Counted from the first letter of the stretch, positions 40,800 to 50,487 are shown. The stretch is 64,000 nucleotides of DNA from Deltaproteobacteria bacterium (GCA_016219015.1 JACRCL010000010.1:1-64000), one strand, 5' to 3'. Translations and numbers: made by a program. Notes: a model not told the origin generated them from the letters alone.

Positions 40800-42242
40800 T
40801 TACATCAAAAGCGGCTTTACCGCCTTTATCGCCATATCGATGAAAGGGGTCGGATATATCCCGAGGAAGACCGTCCCGAAAGCGGTCACAAGGAGCACCA
40901 CGTTATATAACACCCCGGATTCGGGCATGACGGCCTCGCCGTCCGGCTCCCTCATGTACATGTAGAATATCACCTTGGCGTAGAAAAATAGCGATATCGC
41001 CGTTGTCACCACCCCTATGGCCGCGAGCCAGTAGTACCTCGCGTCTATGGCCGCCGAGAAGACGAAGAACTTCGCGGCGAACCCGCCCGTGGGAGGGATG
41101 CCCGCGAGGGAAAGGAGGAAAAGGGCCATGAGGAACGAAAGCACCGGCCTCCTGGAGGCAAGCCCGCTGTAGTCGCTTATGCTCTCGCCAATCCTGTCGT
41201 TCCTGAAAAGCGCCACTATGGCGAACGCGCCCATGTTCATGAAGGCGTAGACAAGGAGGTAATACAGGACCCCTCCGGCCCCGAGGTCGTTGTACACGAG
41301 GAGCCCCATCATTATTATCCCGGCGTGGGCAATTGAAGAATAGGCCAACATGCGCACGATATTTTTCTGCGCTATGGCGACGACGCTGCCGAATATCATG
41401 GTAGCCGCCGAGAGCATCCAGAGTATCTCGCCCCACTGCGCGTGGAAGGCGGGGAAGGCCACCATGAAGACCCTCATGAAGGCCGCGAAAGAGGCCGCCT
41501 TGGACCCTATTGAAAGGAGCGCCGTCACCGGCGTCGGAGCGCCCTCGTACACGTCCGGCGTCCATACGTGGAACGGGAACGCCGCCACCTTGAACCCGAA
41601 ACCGACGGTTATAAGGACTATGCCGAGGATGAGGAACGGGTTCTGGAAGCCGCCCAGCTGCCTTGCTATCTCGGATAAGTTGGTCGAGCCGCTCGCGCCG
41701 TACGTGAAGGATATCCCGTAGAGCAGTATGCCCGACGAAAGGGCGCCGAGGACGAAGTACTTGAGCCCGCCCTCCACCGACCTCGCGCTGGCGATCCTGT
41801 ACGCCACGAGTATGTAGAACGACATGGCCATGAGCTCGAGCCCGACGTATAAGGTCACAAGGTCGTTGGCCGACGCCATGACCATCATGCCGACGGTCGA
41901 GAAAAGGATTATATGGTAGTACTCTCCCCTGCGGACGTTCATCTTCTTCAGGTAATCCATGGAGATGAGTATCGTGAATATCGCGGCGATTATGAAGATG
42001 ACGTTGAAGTAGGCGGCGAACTCGTCCGCCATGACCATGCCCCCGAACGACGCTTTGGCCTCGATAGTCCTGGCGGAAACAGGTATCAGCGCTATGAGCC
42101 CTATGACGCTTACATAGCCGAGGACGGATTTTTCCTCGCGGATGAAGAGGTCGAGCACGAGGACCAGCAGCGCGAGCCCCGTAAGGAGCATCTCAGGCAT
42201 TATGGACGCGAAACTTATATTAAGGCTTGAAAGTGGGATCAT
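40800..42242 (-). CDS. nuoN: NADH-quinone oxidoreductase subunit N
   Basis: NuoN is an antiporter-like proton-channel subunit of complex I. The 480-residue polytopic protein has the proton-channel segment FGFKVAAFPFHVWTPDVYEGAP with Lys and His of the Mrp-type family and AQKNIVRMLAYSSIAHAGII. It overlaps nuoM by four bases and is the last gene of the nuo operon. Confidence 0.96.
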   Translation of the reverse strand: MIPLSSLNISFASIMPEMLLTGLALLVLVLDLFIREEKSVLGYVSVIGLIALIPVSARTIEAKASFGGMVMADEFAAYFNVIFIIAAIFTILISMDYLKKMNVRRGEYYHIILFSTVGMMVMASANDLVTLYVGLELMAMSFYILVAYRIASARSVEGGLKYFVLGALSSGILLYGISFTYGASGSTNLSEIARQLGGFQNPFLILGIVLITVGFGFKVAAFPFHVWTPDVYEGAPTPVTALLSIGSKAASFAAFMRVFMVAFPAFHAQWGEILWMLSAATMIFGSVVAIAQKNIVRMLAYSSIAHAGIIMMGLLVYNDLGAGGVLYYLLVYAFMNMGAFAIVALFRNDRIGESISDYSGLASRRPVLSFLMALFLLSLAGIPPTGGFAAKFFVFSAAIDARYYWLAAIGVVTTAISLFFYAKVIFYMYMREPDGEAVMPESGVLYNVVLLVTAFGTVFLGIYPTPFIDMAIKAVKPLLM

Positions 42243-43822
42243 TGTCCTGCCCTTTCGGCGGACGGGGCCTGAAGCCTCGCCGTGACGTTCGCGCTCGCAT
42301 CGCTCCCCTTCCTGTAATTCGTCTCCACCTGCTTTATGAGGTTATTGAGCGACGCGTCCATCGCCATCAGGAAAGGCTTGGGGAATATCCCTATCCAGAA
42401 GACCAATATGATGAGCGGCAGCGCCACGATTATCTCCCTGAATCCAAGGTCGAGGAGAGGCCCCTTCCCGCCGTAATAGTAGTTGCCGAGGAATATCCTC
42501 TGGAAGAGCCACAGGAGGTATACCGCGCCGAGGAGCACGCCTATCACCACCGGGATCGCGTAGAAGATGTTCGCCTTGAACGCGCCGAGGAGCACGAACA
42601 GCTCCCCGATAAAGCCGTTCGTCAGGGGCATGCCCATTGAAGAAAGGGCGATTATCAGGAAGAAGACCCCGTATACCGGGAGCTGCTTGAACAGCCCGGT
42701 GTAGTCGCCGATCATTCGCGTATGCGCCCTCTCGTATATCATCCCCACGAGAAGGAAGAGCGCGCCGGTGGAGATGCCGTGGTTTACCATCTGCAGCACC
42801 CCGCCCTTGAGCCCCTCCACGTTGAAGACGAATATACCGAGCATCACGAAGCCCATGTGGCTTACGCTCGAGTAGGCTATCAGCTTTTTTATGTCCTTCT
42901 GCGCTATGGTGCAGAGGGCGCCGTAGATTATGGCGAATATCGATATCCCGGCCATGAACGGCCCGAGCTGTATGGACGCGTTCGGCAGGAGCGGCAGGCT
43001 GAACCTTATAAAGCCGTACGTGCCGAGCTTAAGGAGGACCGCCGCGAGCACGATGCTGCCCGCCGTCGGCGCGTCCGTGTGCGCGTCCGGCAGCCAGGTA
43101 TGGAACGGGAACATCGGCACCTTCACGGCGAACCCGAGGAAGAACGCCACGAATATCCAGAACTGTATCGCCGGGGCGATTATCGACTGCGAGAGCACGA
43201 CGGAATCGAACGTGTAGGTGCCCGTGAGCTTGCCGTGGTAGTAGTAGAGCGCAAGGACGCCGAGGAGCATAAATAAGCTGCCGACGAAGGTGAAGATGAA
43301 GAACTTTATGGCCGAGTAGAGCTTCCTCTGCCCGCCCCATATCCCGATTATGAAGACCATCGGTATGAGGACCGCCTCCCAGAATATGTAGAACAGGAAC
43401 ATGTCCATGGCCATGAAGACCCCGAGCGAGAACGTCTCGGTCAGGAGGAATAGCGCCATGTAGCCCTTGAGCTTCTCCTTTATGTCGGTCCACGAGGCGA
43501 GGACGCATATCACCGTTATAAGGGTCGTAAGGAGCACCAGCAGCAGGCTTATCCCGTCGACCCCGAGGTAGTAGCTTATCCCGAACCTCTTTATCCAGAT
43601 TGTCTTTTCCACCCACTGGAGCCCGGGGTCGTTAGCGTCGAACGTGAAGGGCAGGTAGAGCGAAAGCAGGAACTCGACGGACGCCACCCCGAGGGCCACC
43701 CACCTTATAAGGACGTCCCATTCCTTCTTGAGGAAAAAGATTATGAATAGCGCCCCCAACGCGGGGAAGAATATGAGCGTCGAGAGTATCGGAAACCCGC
43801 CCGTGATCTCAGGTCCGGTCAT
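42239..43822 (-). CDS. nuoM: NADH-quinone oxidoreductase subunit M, first copy
   Basis: The 527-residue antiporter-like subunit has the conserved FWEAVLIPMVFIIGIWGG (Glu of the half-channel), FAVKVPMFPFHTWLPDAHTD (Lys/His), AQKDIKKLIAYSSVSHMGFV and an 'SSMGMPLTNGFIGEL' block. The C-terminal tail is Ser/Ala-rich. It overlaps nuoN and the second nuoM by four bases each. With the adjacent copy it makes an nuoL-M-M-N order. Confidence 0.95.
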   Translation of the reverse strand: MTGPEITGGFPILSTLIFFPALGALFIIFFLKKEWDVLIRWVALGVASVEFLLSLYLPFTFDANDPGLQWVEKTIWIKRFGISYYLGVDGISLLLVLLTTLITVICVLASWTDIKEKLKGYMALFLLTETFSLGVFMAMDMFLFYIFWEAVLIPMVFIIGIWGGQRKLYSAIKFFIFTFVGSLFMLLGVLALYYYHGKLTGTYTFDSVVLSQSIIAPAIQFWIFVAFFLGFAVKVPMFPFHTWLPDAHTDAPTAGSIVLAAVLLKLGTYGFIRFSLPLLPNASIQLGPFMAGISIFAIIYGALCTIAQKDIKKLIAYSSVSHMGFVMLGIFVFNVEGLKGGVLQMVNHGISTGALFLLVGMIYERAHTRMIGDYTGLFKQLPVYGVFFLIIALSSMGMPLTNGFIGELFVLLGAFKANIFYAIPVVIGVLLGAVYLLWLFQRIFLGNYYYGGKGPLLDLGFREIIVALPLIILVFWIGIFPKPFLMAMDASLNNLIKQVETNYRKGSDASANVTARLQAPSAERAGQ

Positions 43823-45399
43823 CTGCTTTCTCCTTCAGCCTTCACGAGCTTTGCTTTTGCCTCAACCGAGGCGTGCCCCACTGCGGGCTGCTGCTTTGCC
43901 TGGTTCTTCTTGACCATCTCGACTATGTGCGCGGTAGAGGCCGAGGTGAGCTTGAAGAAGTGCTTGGGGTATACCCCTATCCATAGTATGAGCGCTATTA
44001 TCGGCAGGAGCGTCAGGAACTCCCTTGCGTTCAGGTCCTTCAATTCGGCGTTCTCGTGGTGCTTGATCTTCCCGAATATAACCCTCTGGTACATCCAGAG
44101 CATGTAGGCCGCGCCGAGTATCACGCCCGTTGCCGCGAGGATGGAGGCCAGGGGGCTCGCCTTGAAAAGCCCCATGAGTATCAGTATCTCGCCGACGAAG
44201 CCGTTGGTGCCAGGAAGCCCTATCGACGAAAAGACGATTATCATCACGAATACCGAGTACAGCGGCATCACCTTGGCTATCCCGCCGAAGTCCCCGATAA
44301 GGCGCGTATGCCTCCGCTCGTAGATCATGCCTATTATAAGGAAGAGCCCGCCGGTGGATATCCCGTGGTTTATCATCTGTATCACCCCGCCGTCTATGCC
44401 CTGCTGGTTCATGGCGAATATCCCGGCCATCACCGCGCCCAGGTGGCTTACGCTCGAATAGGCGACGAGCTTTTTGATGTCGTTCTGGGCCATGGCCAAA
44501 AAAGACCCGTAGACGATGCCTATGACCGAAAGCGCAAGTATGTAAGGCGTGAATGCATGGCTCGCCTCCGCCAATAGCGGCAGGTTGAACCTCAGAAAGC
44601 CGTAAGTGCCCATCTTGAGGAGCACGCCCGCAAGTATCACGCTGCCCGCGGTCGGCGCCTCGACGTGGGCGTCCGGCAGCCATGTATGGAACGGGAATAC
44701 CGGCACCTTGATGGCGAAGCTCAGGAAGAACGCTATGAAGACCCACCACTGGAGGTTGAATGGGTATGTCACCTCGTACAGTTTAAGGAGGTTGAAGGTA
44801 TACTCGCCCGTGGCGTTGCCGTGCGCGTAGTAGAGGGCGAGTATGCCGACGAGCATGAAAACGCTGCCGAAGAGCGTATATAGGAAGAACTTTATGTTTG
44901 CGTAGAGCTTACGCGGGCCTCCCCATACGCCTATGAGGAAGTACATCGGCACGAGCCCTATCTCCCAGAAGAGGAAGAAGAGCACCATGTCGAGGGCCAC
45001 GAACACGCCTACCATGCCGGTCTCGAGTATCAGGAGGTATATCATGTACTCCTTGACCCTCTCCTCTATGGCCGTCCACGATATGAGCACGCTTACTATG
45101 CCCAGAAGGGTGGTAAGGAGTATGAGCACGAGGCTTATCCCGTCCATCCCGAGGAAGTAATCTACCCCTATCCCGGGTATCCAAGGCGCCTTCTCCACGA
45201 ACTGCATCTTGTAAGTGGAGCTGTCGAAATAGAAAAGGAGGATGATGGACAGGAGGAACTCCACCATCGTCACCCCGAGGGCCGCGGACCTTATCGCGTC
45301 CTTGCTCTCCCTGGGGATGAAGGCGATTATCACCCCTCCGAGGACCGGCAGGAGTATCAGTATAGTCAATATAGGGAAGTGTATTGCGTTCTCTATCAT
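43819..45399 (-). CDS. nuoM2: NADH-quinone oxidoreductase subunit M, second copy
   Basis: The 526-residue paralogue of the preceding NuoM keeps the same functional residues: FWEIGLVPMYFLIGVWGG, FAIKVPVFPFHTWLPDAHVE, AQNDIKKLVAYSSVSHLGAV and SSIGLPGTNGFVGEI. Both copies look functional, with no truncation or loss of key residues, and they have clearly diverged. A second NuoM should add one more ion-pumping unit to the membrane arm. It follows nuoL by nine bases. Confidence 0.94.
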   Translation of the reverse strand: MIENAIHFPILTILILLPVLGGVIIAFIPRESKDAIRSAALGVTMVEFLLSIILLFYFDSSTYKMQFVEKAPWIPGIGVDYFLGMDGISLVLILLTTLLGIVSVLISWTAIEERVKEYMIYLLILETGMVGVFVALDMVLFFLFWEIGLVPMYFLIGVWGGPRKLYANIKFFLYTLFGSVFMLVGILALYYAHGNATGEYTFNLLKLYEVTYPFNLQWWVFIAFFLSFAIKVPVFPFHTWLPDAHVEAPTAGSVILAGVLLKMGTYGFLRFNLPLLAEASHAFTPYILALSVIGIVYGSFLAMAQNDIKKLVAYSSVSHLGAVMAGIFAMNQQGIDGGVIQMINHGISTGGLFLIIGMIYERRHTRLIGDFGGIAKVMPLYSVFVMIIVFSSIGLPGTNGFVGEILILMGLFKASPLASILAATGVILGAAYMLWMYQRVIFGKIKHHENAELKDLNAREFLTLLPIIALILWIGVYPKHFFKLTSASTAHIVEMVKKNQAKQQPAVGHASVEAKAKLVKAEGESR

Positions 45400-45408
45400 C
45401 TTCTTCCT

Positions 45409-47448
45409 TTATCCCAGCAGCACCCTTACGAGCACTATCAACACCCCCAATACGAATATGAAGGCGTAGTTCTGGAGGTACCCCGTCTGCATCCTCCTCC
45501 AGATGGAGCTGTTGAAATTCACGAGAGTCGCCATCGAGTTCACAAGCCCGTCCACCACGTATATGTCGAACTTGTGCGACACCCACGAGATGAACCTCGT
45601 TATCCATGCCGCGCTGTTGACGATCCCGTCTATGACGCCGAGGTCGAAAGACAGGCACCATCCGCAGAGCCTCTTTATCGGGTTTACTATTACCGCGTCG
45701 TATATCTCATCGACGTAGTATTTGTTGTAAAGGAGCTTATGGAGAGGGCTGAACGTCCCGGCCATGTTCTCAGCCGTCCAGAAAGACGGCGCGAACGACT
45801 TTAGCGGCGGGAAGTACATCAGCCCCGCGAGGAATATCCCGAGCACGCCGGCTCCAACCGATACGCCCATCAGTATGAACTCGAGGCTGCTGTGGGCCTC
45901 AGCAACCGCCTCACCGGCCCCTTCGACAGCCGCCGCGGCGTGGGAGCCGTGCGAAAGGACCGGGCTAAGGAAGTGATGGAGCTTCGAGCCGCCCTCGAAG
46001 AACGGTATCCCGACCACGCCGCCGACAATGGCGAGGAAGGCCAGTATCATGAGCGGCACCGTCATTATCGCGGGGGACTCGTGTATATGGTGCTTCGTGT
46101 GCTCGTCCGCCCTGCACTCGCCGCTGAAGGTCAGGAAGACCTGCCTGAACATGTAGAACGCCGTCATGAAGGCCGTAAGCAATCCAACGGCCCATATTAC
46201 GAGGTGCCCCTTGGAGAACGCCTCCCAGAGTATCTCGTCCTTGCTCCAGAACCCGCTCAAGGGAGGGATACCTGCTATGGCGAGCGCGCCTATCGTGAAG
46301 GTTATGGACGTCGTCTTAAGGTGGCGGTGGAGCCCGCCCATCTTCTTCATGTCCTGCTCGCCGGACATGGCGTGGATGACGCTGCCGGAGCCGAGGAAGA
46401 GCAGGCCCTTGAAGAACGCGTGCGTCATAAGATGGAATACCCCGGCCACGTACGCGCCGAGCCCGACCGCCGCGAACATGTACCCGAGCTGGCTGACGGT
46501 CGAGTATGCGAGCACCTTCTTTATGTCGTCCTGGACAAGGCCTATGGAGGCCGCGAAAAGGGCGGTGAATATCCCGATCGAGGCGACCACCTGCCCGACC
46601 TCGGGCGCCATCGAATAAAGGGCGTTGTTCCTCGCCACCATGTAGACCCCGGCGGTCACCATCGTGGCCGCGTGTATGAGGGCGGAAACCGGCGTCGGGC
46701 CCTCCATCGCGTCCGGCAGCCACACGTACAGGGGGAACTGGGCGGATTTACCTATCGCGCCGACGAACAGGAGCGCGGCTATCGCCGTCACCACCTTCGG
46801 GTCGAGCTCGTGGACGCTGGCGAAGACCGTCTTATAGCTTAAGGAGTGTATCCCGTGGCTTGAAAGCGTCCAGAAAAGGAGGAACAGGCCGAGTATGAAG
46901 CCGAAGTCGCCGATCCTGTTCACCACGAACGCCTTTTTCCCGGCGTCGCTGGCGGATTTCTTCTCGTACCAGAACCCTATCAGGAGGTACGAGCACAGGC
47001 CCACGCCCTCCCAGCCGAGGAACATCACGAGGTAGTTCGACCCGAGCACGAGCATGAGCATGAAAAAGACGAAGAGGTTTAAGTACGAGAAGTACCTCCA
47101 GTAACTCTTGTCGTGGTGCATGTACCCGGCCGAATATACGTGTATGAGGAAGCCCACGCCCGTTACCACCAGTATCATCAGGGTGGATAGCGGGTCAACT
47201 AAGAACGATATGTCTATCTGGAAAGACCCGCTCGTTATCCAGTTGAAGACGCCGACCTCTATCGAGCGCGCCTCCTCGGGCAGGGCTATGAGGCTGAAGA
47301 ATATGGATACCGAGATGAGGAAAGCGGCGGCCATCGAGAGGCAGGCCACCAGCCCCACGGCCTTCTTCCCCATCCTGCTCCCCGCCACGCCGTTTATGAT
47401 CGCGCCTATGAGCGGCAGCAGCGGTATCAGCCAGACCAGTTGTATCAT
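45409..47448 (-). CDS. nuoL: NADH-quinone oxidoreductase subunit L with enlarged lateral helix
   Basis: NuoL is the distal antiporter-like subunit. The 679 residues include SYLLIGFWYEKKSASDAGKK, GKSAQFPLYVWLPDAMEGPT (Lys/His) and VQDDIKKVLAYSTVSQLGYM. The C-terminal region between VNP (588-590) and TGYLQNY (655) holds 64 residues, against about 36-37 in E. coli and Thermus NuoL. The extra length is a tandem repeat: FDLGVIDGIVNS... (601-626) and FDIYVVDGLVNS... (627-652). That lies in the amphipathic lateral helix HL, which braces the membrane arm. The gene is about 65 residues longer than E. coli nuoL in total. Confidence 0.96.
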   Translation of the reverse strand: MIQLVWLIPLLPLIGAIINGVAGSRMGKKAVGLVACLSMAAAFLISVSIFFSLIALPEEARSIEVGVFNWITSGSFQIDISFLVDPLSTLMILVVTGVGFLIHVYSAGYMHHDKSYWRYFSYLNLFVFFMLMLVLGSNYLVMFLGWEGVGLCSYLLIGFWYEKKSASDAGKKAFVVNRIGDFGFILGLFLLFWTLSSHGIHSLSYKTVFASVHELDPKVVTAIAALLFVGAIGKSAQFPLYVWLPDAMEGPTPVSALIHAATMVTAGVYMVARNNALYSMAPEVGQVVASIGIFTALFAASIGLVQDDIKKVLAYSTVSQLGYMFAAVGLGAYVAGVFHLMTHAFFKGLLFLGSGSVIHAMSGEQDMKKMGGLHRHLKTTSITFTIGALAIAGIPPLSGFWSKDEILWEAFSKGHLVIWAVGLLTAFMTAFYMFRQVFLTFSGECRADEHTKHHIHESPAIMTVPLMILAFLAIVGGVVGIPFFEGGSKLHHFLSPVLSHGSHAAAAVEGAGEAVAEAHSSLEFILMGVSVGAGVLGIFLAGLMYFPPLKSFAPSFWTAENMAGTFSPLHKLLYNKYYVDEIYDAVIVNPIKRLCGWCLSFDLGVIDGIVNSAAWITRFISWVSHKFDIYVVDGLVNSMATLVNFNSSIWRRMQTGYLQNYAFIFVLGVLIVLVRVLLG
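45493..45648 (-). repeat. 26-codon tandem duplication in the nuoL lateral-helix region
   Basis: Two 26-codon units encode residues 601-626 and 627-652 of NuoL. Eleven of 26 positions are identical (F, D, V, D, G, V, N, S and others), and spacing is exactly 26 residues. The extra length equals one unit, so it looks like an internal duplication that lengthened the HL helix. Confidence 0.7.
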
Positions 47449-47449
47449 C

Positions 47450-47752
47450 CTATCCCCTCATCTCATCGAGCTCATCGACGTAGACGGTTTGCCTGCGCCT
47501 GAAGACGGCTACCAGTATCGCGAGCCCTATGGCGACCTCCGCGGCCGCCACCGTAATGTTGAACACCACGAAGACCGTCCCCGTGAGCGTCTGCAGGTAA
47601 TACGAGAACGCGGCGAGGCTTATGTTGACGGAGTTGAATATAAGCTCGAGCGACATGAGCACTATTATTATATTGCGCCTCAACAGCACCCCGGCAACGC
47701 CTATGAGGAAGAGTATGAAGCTCAGGAACAGGTAATGGTATAGTGTTATCAT
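47450..47752 (-). CDS. nuoK: NADH-quinone oxidoreductase subunit K
   Basis: The 100-residue three-helix membrane protein has the family core [20 protein letters not shown] with the conserved membrane Glu, and [17 protein letters not shown] with the second. It is part of the E-channel. It lies one base from nuoL and one base from nuoJ. Confidence 0.96.
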   Translation of the reverse strand: MITLYHYLFLSFILFLIGVAGVLLRRNIIIVLMSLELIFNSVNISLAAFSYYLQTLTGTVFVVFNITVAAAEVAIGLAILVAVFRRRQTVYVDELDEMRG

Positions 47753-47753
47753 C

Positions 47754-48290
47754 TTATATGTCTTCCGGTTTATTTCTGTCCGCGCCCTTGCCCCTCTCCC
47801 TCATGACAAGGACCACGGCGCCGATGAGCGCTATGAGGAGAAGGAGCGAGACGACCTCGAACGGGAATACGAACTTGGTGTATACCGCCCTGCCGATGAC
47901 CTCGGTGTTCTTAGCGAGCGCCGCCTCGTTATACGCCCCGGGCGGGACGGTCAATTTCCCCGAGAACATCATGAAACCCATTATCACAAGGAGCGCCGCC
48001 ACCATCACGAGCGACGGGACGCTCTGGCTGTGCATGTGCTCCCTGAACGCCTCTTTCCCGACGTCGAGCACCAGCACGGCGAAAAGAAAGAGCACCATCA
48101 CTGCGCCCACGTAGATGAAGACCTGCACCGCCGCGAGGAACGGCGACCTCAGAAGGACGAATATCGCCGCCACCTGCAGAAGGCATACGATGAGGAAAAA
48201 CGCGCTGTGGATGGCGTTCCTCATCGATACCACGAGTATCGCCGCCACCACCGCCGTAATCGCGAATATGTAGAAGAAAAGTTGCTCCAT
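47754..48290 (-). CDS. nuoJ: NADH-quinone oxidoreductase subunit J
   Basis: The 178-residue membrane subunit has five hydrophobic helices, with [20 protein letters not shown] and [15 protein letters not shown], the third-helix region involved in coupling. The C-terminus is basic and soluble. It lies between nuoI and nuoK. Confidence 0.95.
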   Translation of the reverse strand: MEQLFFYIFAITAVVAAILVVSMRNAIHSAFFLIVCLLQVAAIFVLLRSPFLAAVQVFIYVGAVMVLFLFAVLVLDVGKEAFREHMHSQSVPSLVMVAALLVIMGFMMFSGKLTVPPGAYNEAALAKNTEVIGRAVYTKFVFPFEVVSLLLLIALIGAVVLVMRERGKGADRNKPEDI

Positions 48291-48354
48291 CCTTTTATAT
48301 TCCCTTAAGGCAGACAGCCTTTATATGCCGGTTTTCATCCCCTTCTCCGGCAGT

Positions 48355-48924
48355 CTATATGCTCCTCTTTTTAGTGTTCATGAGGTCCGCCTTTACTTTT
48401 ATGCTCCTCTTTTTCCTTATGAAAGTCGCCCTGGCCACCACCCCGCCCTCGAACGCCTCGGGCGTAGGCTGGGGGTGGAGGAGCTCTTCCCTCTGCCTTA
48501 CGTTGCACCTCGAATCGATGCACGCAAGCTCGTACTCCCTGCCGAGACGCACCGCCCGAGTCGGGCACGCGTCCTCGCAGTACCCGCAGAACAGGCACCG
48601 CACCAGGTCTACCTTCCAGACCTTCGCGACCCTGTCGGCTATGCCCCTGCCGGTGTCGTCCTCCATGGGGATGACCGTTATGCACTGCGTCGGGCATGCC
48701 TTCGAGCAGAGCTCGCAGGCCACGCACAGCTCCCTGCCGTGCTCGTCCTTGTTCAGCGTGTGGAGGCCCCTGAACCTCCTGTAGGGTATCCACTTCTCCT
48801 CGTCCGGGTACCTGTGCGTTATGCTCCGGGAAACGTTATACCCGAGCGTTATCGACAGCCCCTTTACGAAGTCCGTAAAGAGGACCTTTTTCACAAGTTC
48901 GAATATCTTGAAGCCGTCGCCCAT
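48355..48924 (-). CDS. nuoI: NADH-quinone oxidoreductase subunit I
   Basis: The 189-residue peripheral subunit carries two [4Fe-4S] clusters (N6a/N6b): CVACELCSKACPTQC and CLFCGYCEDACPTRAV. An amphipathic N-terminus (FELVKKVLFTDFVKGLSITL) anchors it to the membrane. Odd: KKRSI occurs twice near the C-terminus, from a short duplicated stretch in the DNA. A gap of 64 bases separates it from nuoJ. Confidence 0.95.
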   Translation of the reverse strand: MGDGFKIFELVKKVLFTDFVKGLSITLGYNVSRSITHRYPDEEKWIPYRRFRGLHTLNKDEHGRELCVACELCSKACPTQCITVIPMEDDTGRGIADRVAKVWKVDLVRCLFCGYCEDACPTRAVRLGREYELACIDSRCNVRQREELLHPQPTPEAFEGGVVARATFIRKKRSIKVKADLMNTKKRSI

Positions 48925-48928
48925 TGAC

Positions 48929-49963
48929 CTACCCTATCCTCATAAACCCGGTAAGCAGTATGTTAACGAGAGATACCGGTATGAGTATCTTCCAGCCGAT
49001 GTTCATGAGCTGGTCGTACCTGTACCTCGGCAGGGTGAACCTCACCCACATGAATACGTATATGAAGAACGCCACCTTGCCCACGAACCAGAATATCGGC
49101 GGTATCGGGAGCGGGATGTTGAACGGCGCGTTCCAGCCGCCGAAGAACATGATTACCGAAAGGACCGATATCGTCACCATCGCGATATACTCGGCGAGCA
49201 TGAAGAACGCGAACTTCATGCCGCTGTACTCAGTGTGGAAGCCGGACGACAGCGTCCCCTCGTCCTCCGGCAGGTCGAAAGGTATCCTGCTGGACTCCGC
49301 GAACCCGCCTATCATGAAGACCGCGAACCATATCGGCCCCACGGGCAGGTAGAATATGTTCCAGTTGAGGAGGCTCCCGCCCTGGGCCTTCACTATGTCC
49401 ACGAGGCTCAGGGAATTCGCCATCATCACGACCCCTATGGACGCGAAGCTTAGCGCTATCTCGTAGCTTATCATCTGCGCCGAGGAGCGCAGCCCGCCGA
49501 GGAGGGCGTACTTGCTGTTCGACGCCCACCCGCCGAATATCATCCCGTACACCCCGAGGCCCGATACCGCCAGTATGTACAGCACCCCGACGTTCATGTC
49601 CGTCAGGTACAGAGTCATCTCCCTTTCGATGCCGGGAATTTTAAAGCTCTCGCCGAAGGGTATGGCCGCGTAGACGGCGAAGGCCGGCACCATCGAGAGC
49701 ACGGGGGCCAGCACAAAGAGGAACCTGTCGGCCTTGTACGGGAGGATGTCCTCCTTCAAGATCAGCTTTATCATGTCCGCGAAGGGCTGCAATACCCCGT
49801 GCGGGCCGACCCTCCACGGGCCGAGCCTCACCTGGATGTGCCCCGCTATCTTCCTCTCCAGCCACGTGAGCGGCAGTGGCATGACGAAGAGCACCATCGT
49901 CACGATGAACGCCTTCACGACTATGAGGAGCGTTTCCAATATTATAGATATGTCCGGCATCAT
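48929..49963 (-). CDS. nuoH: NADH-quinone oxidoreductase subunit H
   Basis: The 344-residue membrane subunit forms the quinone chamber next to NuoB/D. The conserved loops are LTWLERKIAGHIQVRLGPWR, VGPHGVLQPFADMIKLILKE and AESSRIPFDLPEDEGTLSSG with the acidic cluster, followed by YSGMKFAFFMLAEYI. The start may be the first or the second Met (MMPD). Confidence 0.96.
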   Translation of the reverse strand: MMPDISIILETLLIVVKAFIVTMVLFVMPLPLTWLERKIAGHIQVRLGPWRVGPHGVLQPFADMIKLILKEDILPYKADRFLFVLAPVLSMVPAFAVYAAIPFGESFKIPGIEREMTLYLTDMNVGVLYILAVSGLGVYGMIFGGWASNSKYALLGGLRSSAQMISYEIALSFASIGVVMMANSLSLVDIVKAQGGSLLNWNIFYLPVGPIWFAVFMIGGFAESSRIPFDLPEDEGTLSSGFHTEYSGMKFAFFMLAEYIAMVTISVLSVIMFFGGWNAPFNIPLPIPPIFWFVGKVAFFIYVFMWVRFTLPRYRYDQLMNIGWKILIPVSLVNILLTGFMRIG

Positions 49964-50016
49964 TATTACCTGATTACCCGTCGCAGCCTTTATTTACCGC
50001 CTTGCCGTTCCGGTGC

Positions 50017-50487
50017 CTATCTTCTCCTGCCCCACATGTAATTTATCATCTCGATGTACCTCGAGTTCATCCCGCGCACTATCGAGTGTATGGTGAAGAC
50101 TATGTTCTTGAGCAACTTGTATATTATCCTCGGGTGCCCGTCAACGAGCGTTTCGAAATCCTTCTTGTCTATGACGAAAGTGTCGAGGTCGGATACCGCC
50201 ACGATGGTCGCGGAGCGGGGCCTGCCGTCCAGGAAGCTCATCTCCCCGAATATGTCGCCGTCCTTCATTATCATCAGCGTGAAGAGCTCGCCGTCCGGGG
50301 CTATCTTGCACGCCTTGACCTCGCCCCTTTTTATTATGTAGAGCGCCGCGCCGTCCTCGGACTCCTTGAATATCGTATCGCCCAGCTTGAAGTTCTTCCT
50401 GTTGACCACGCCCGCGACTATTGCTATCTCGTTATCCGAAAGGTCCTGAAAAAAAGTCATCTCTCTTAGAAGTTTCGGCTCGACCAT
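50017..50487 (-). CDS. Cyclic-nucleotide-binding-domain protein embedded in the nuo operon
   Basis: ATG 50487 (MVEPKLLREMTFFQDLSDNE) has GGAGG nine bases upstream; ATG 50493 is also possible. The 156-residue protein is one cyclic-nucleotide-binding (CRP-type) domain: FKLGDTIFKESEDGAALYII, KRGEVKACKIAPDGELFTLM and GDIFGEMSFLDGRPRSATIV (phosphate-binding cassette with GE and RSAT). No helix-turn-helix follows, so it is not a transcription factor of the CRP type. It lies between nuoG and nuoH on the same strand, 63 bases from nuoG. It may sense cAMP, another nucleotide or a metabolite and influence complex I; this is inference. Confidence 0.85.
   Translation of the reverse strand: MVEPKLLREMTFFQDLSDNEIAIVAGVVNRKNFKLGDTIFKESEDGAALYIIKRGEVKACKIAPDGELFTLMIMKDGDIFGEMSFLDGRPRSATIVAVSDLDTFVIDKKDFETLVDGHPRIIYKLLKNIVFTIHSIVRGMNSRYIEMINYMWGRRR

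Noticed and set aside
43862-44749. 296-codon Arg/His/Gly-rich frame within nuoM2
   Set aside because: Shadow frame of a conserved membrane protein gene; its make-up is not protein-like.
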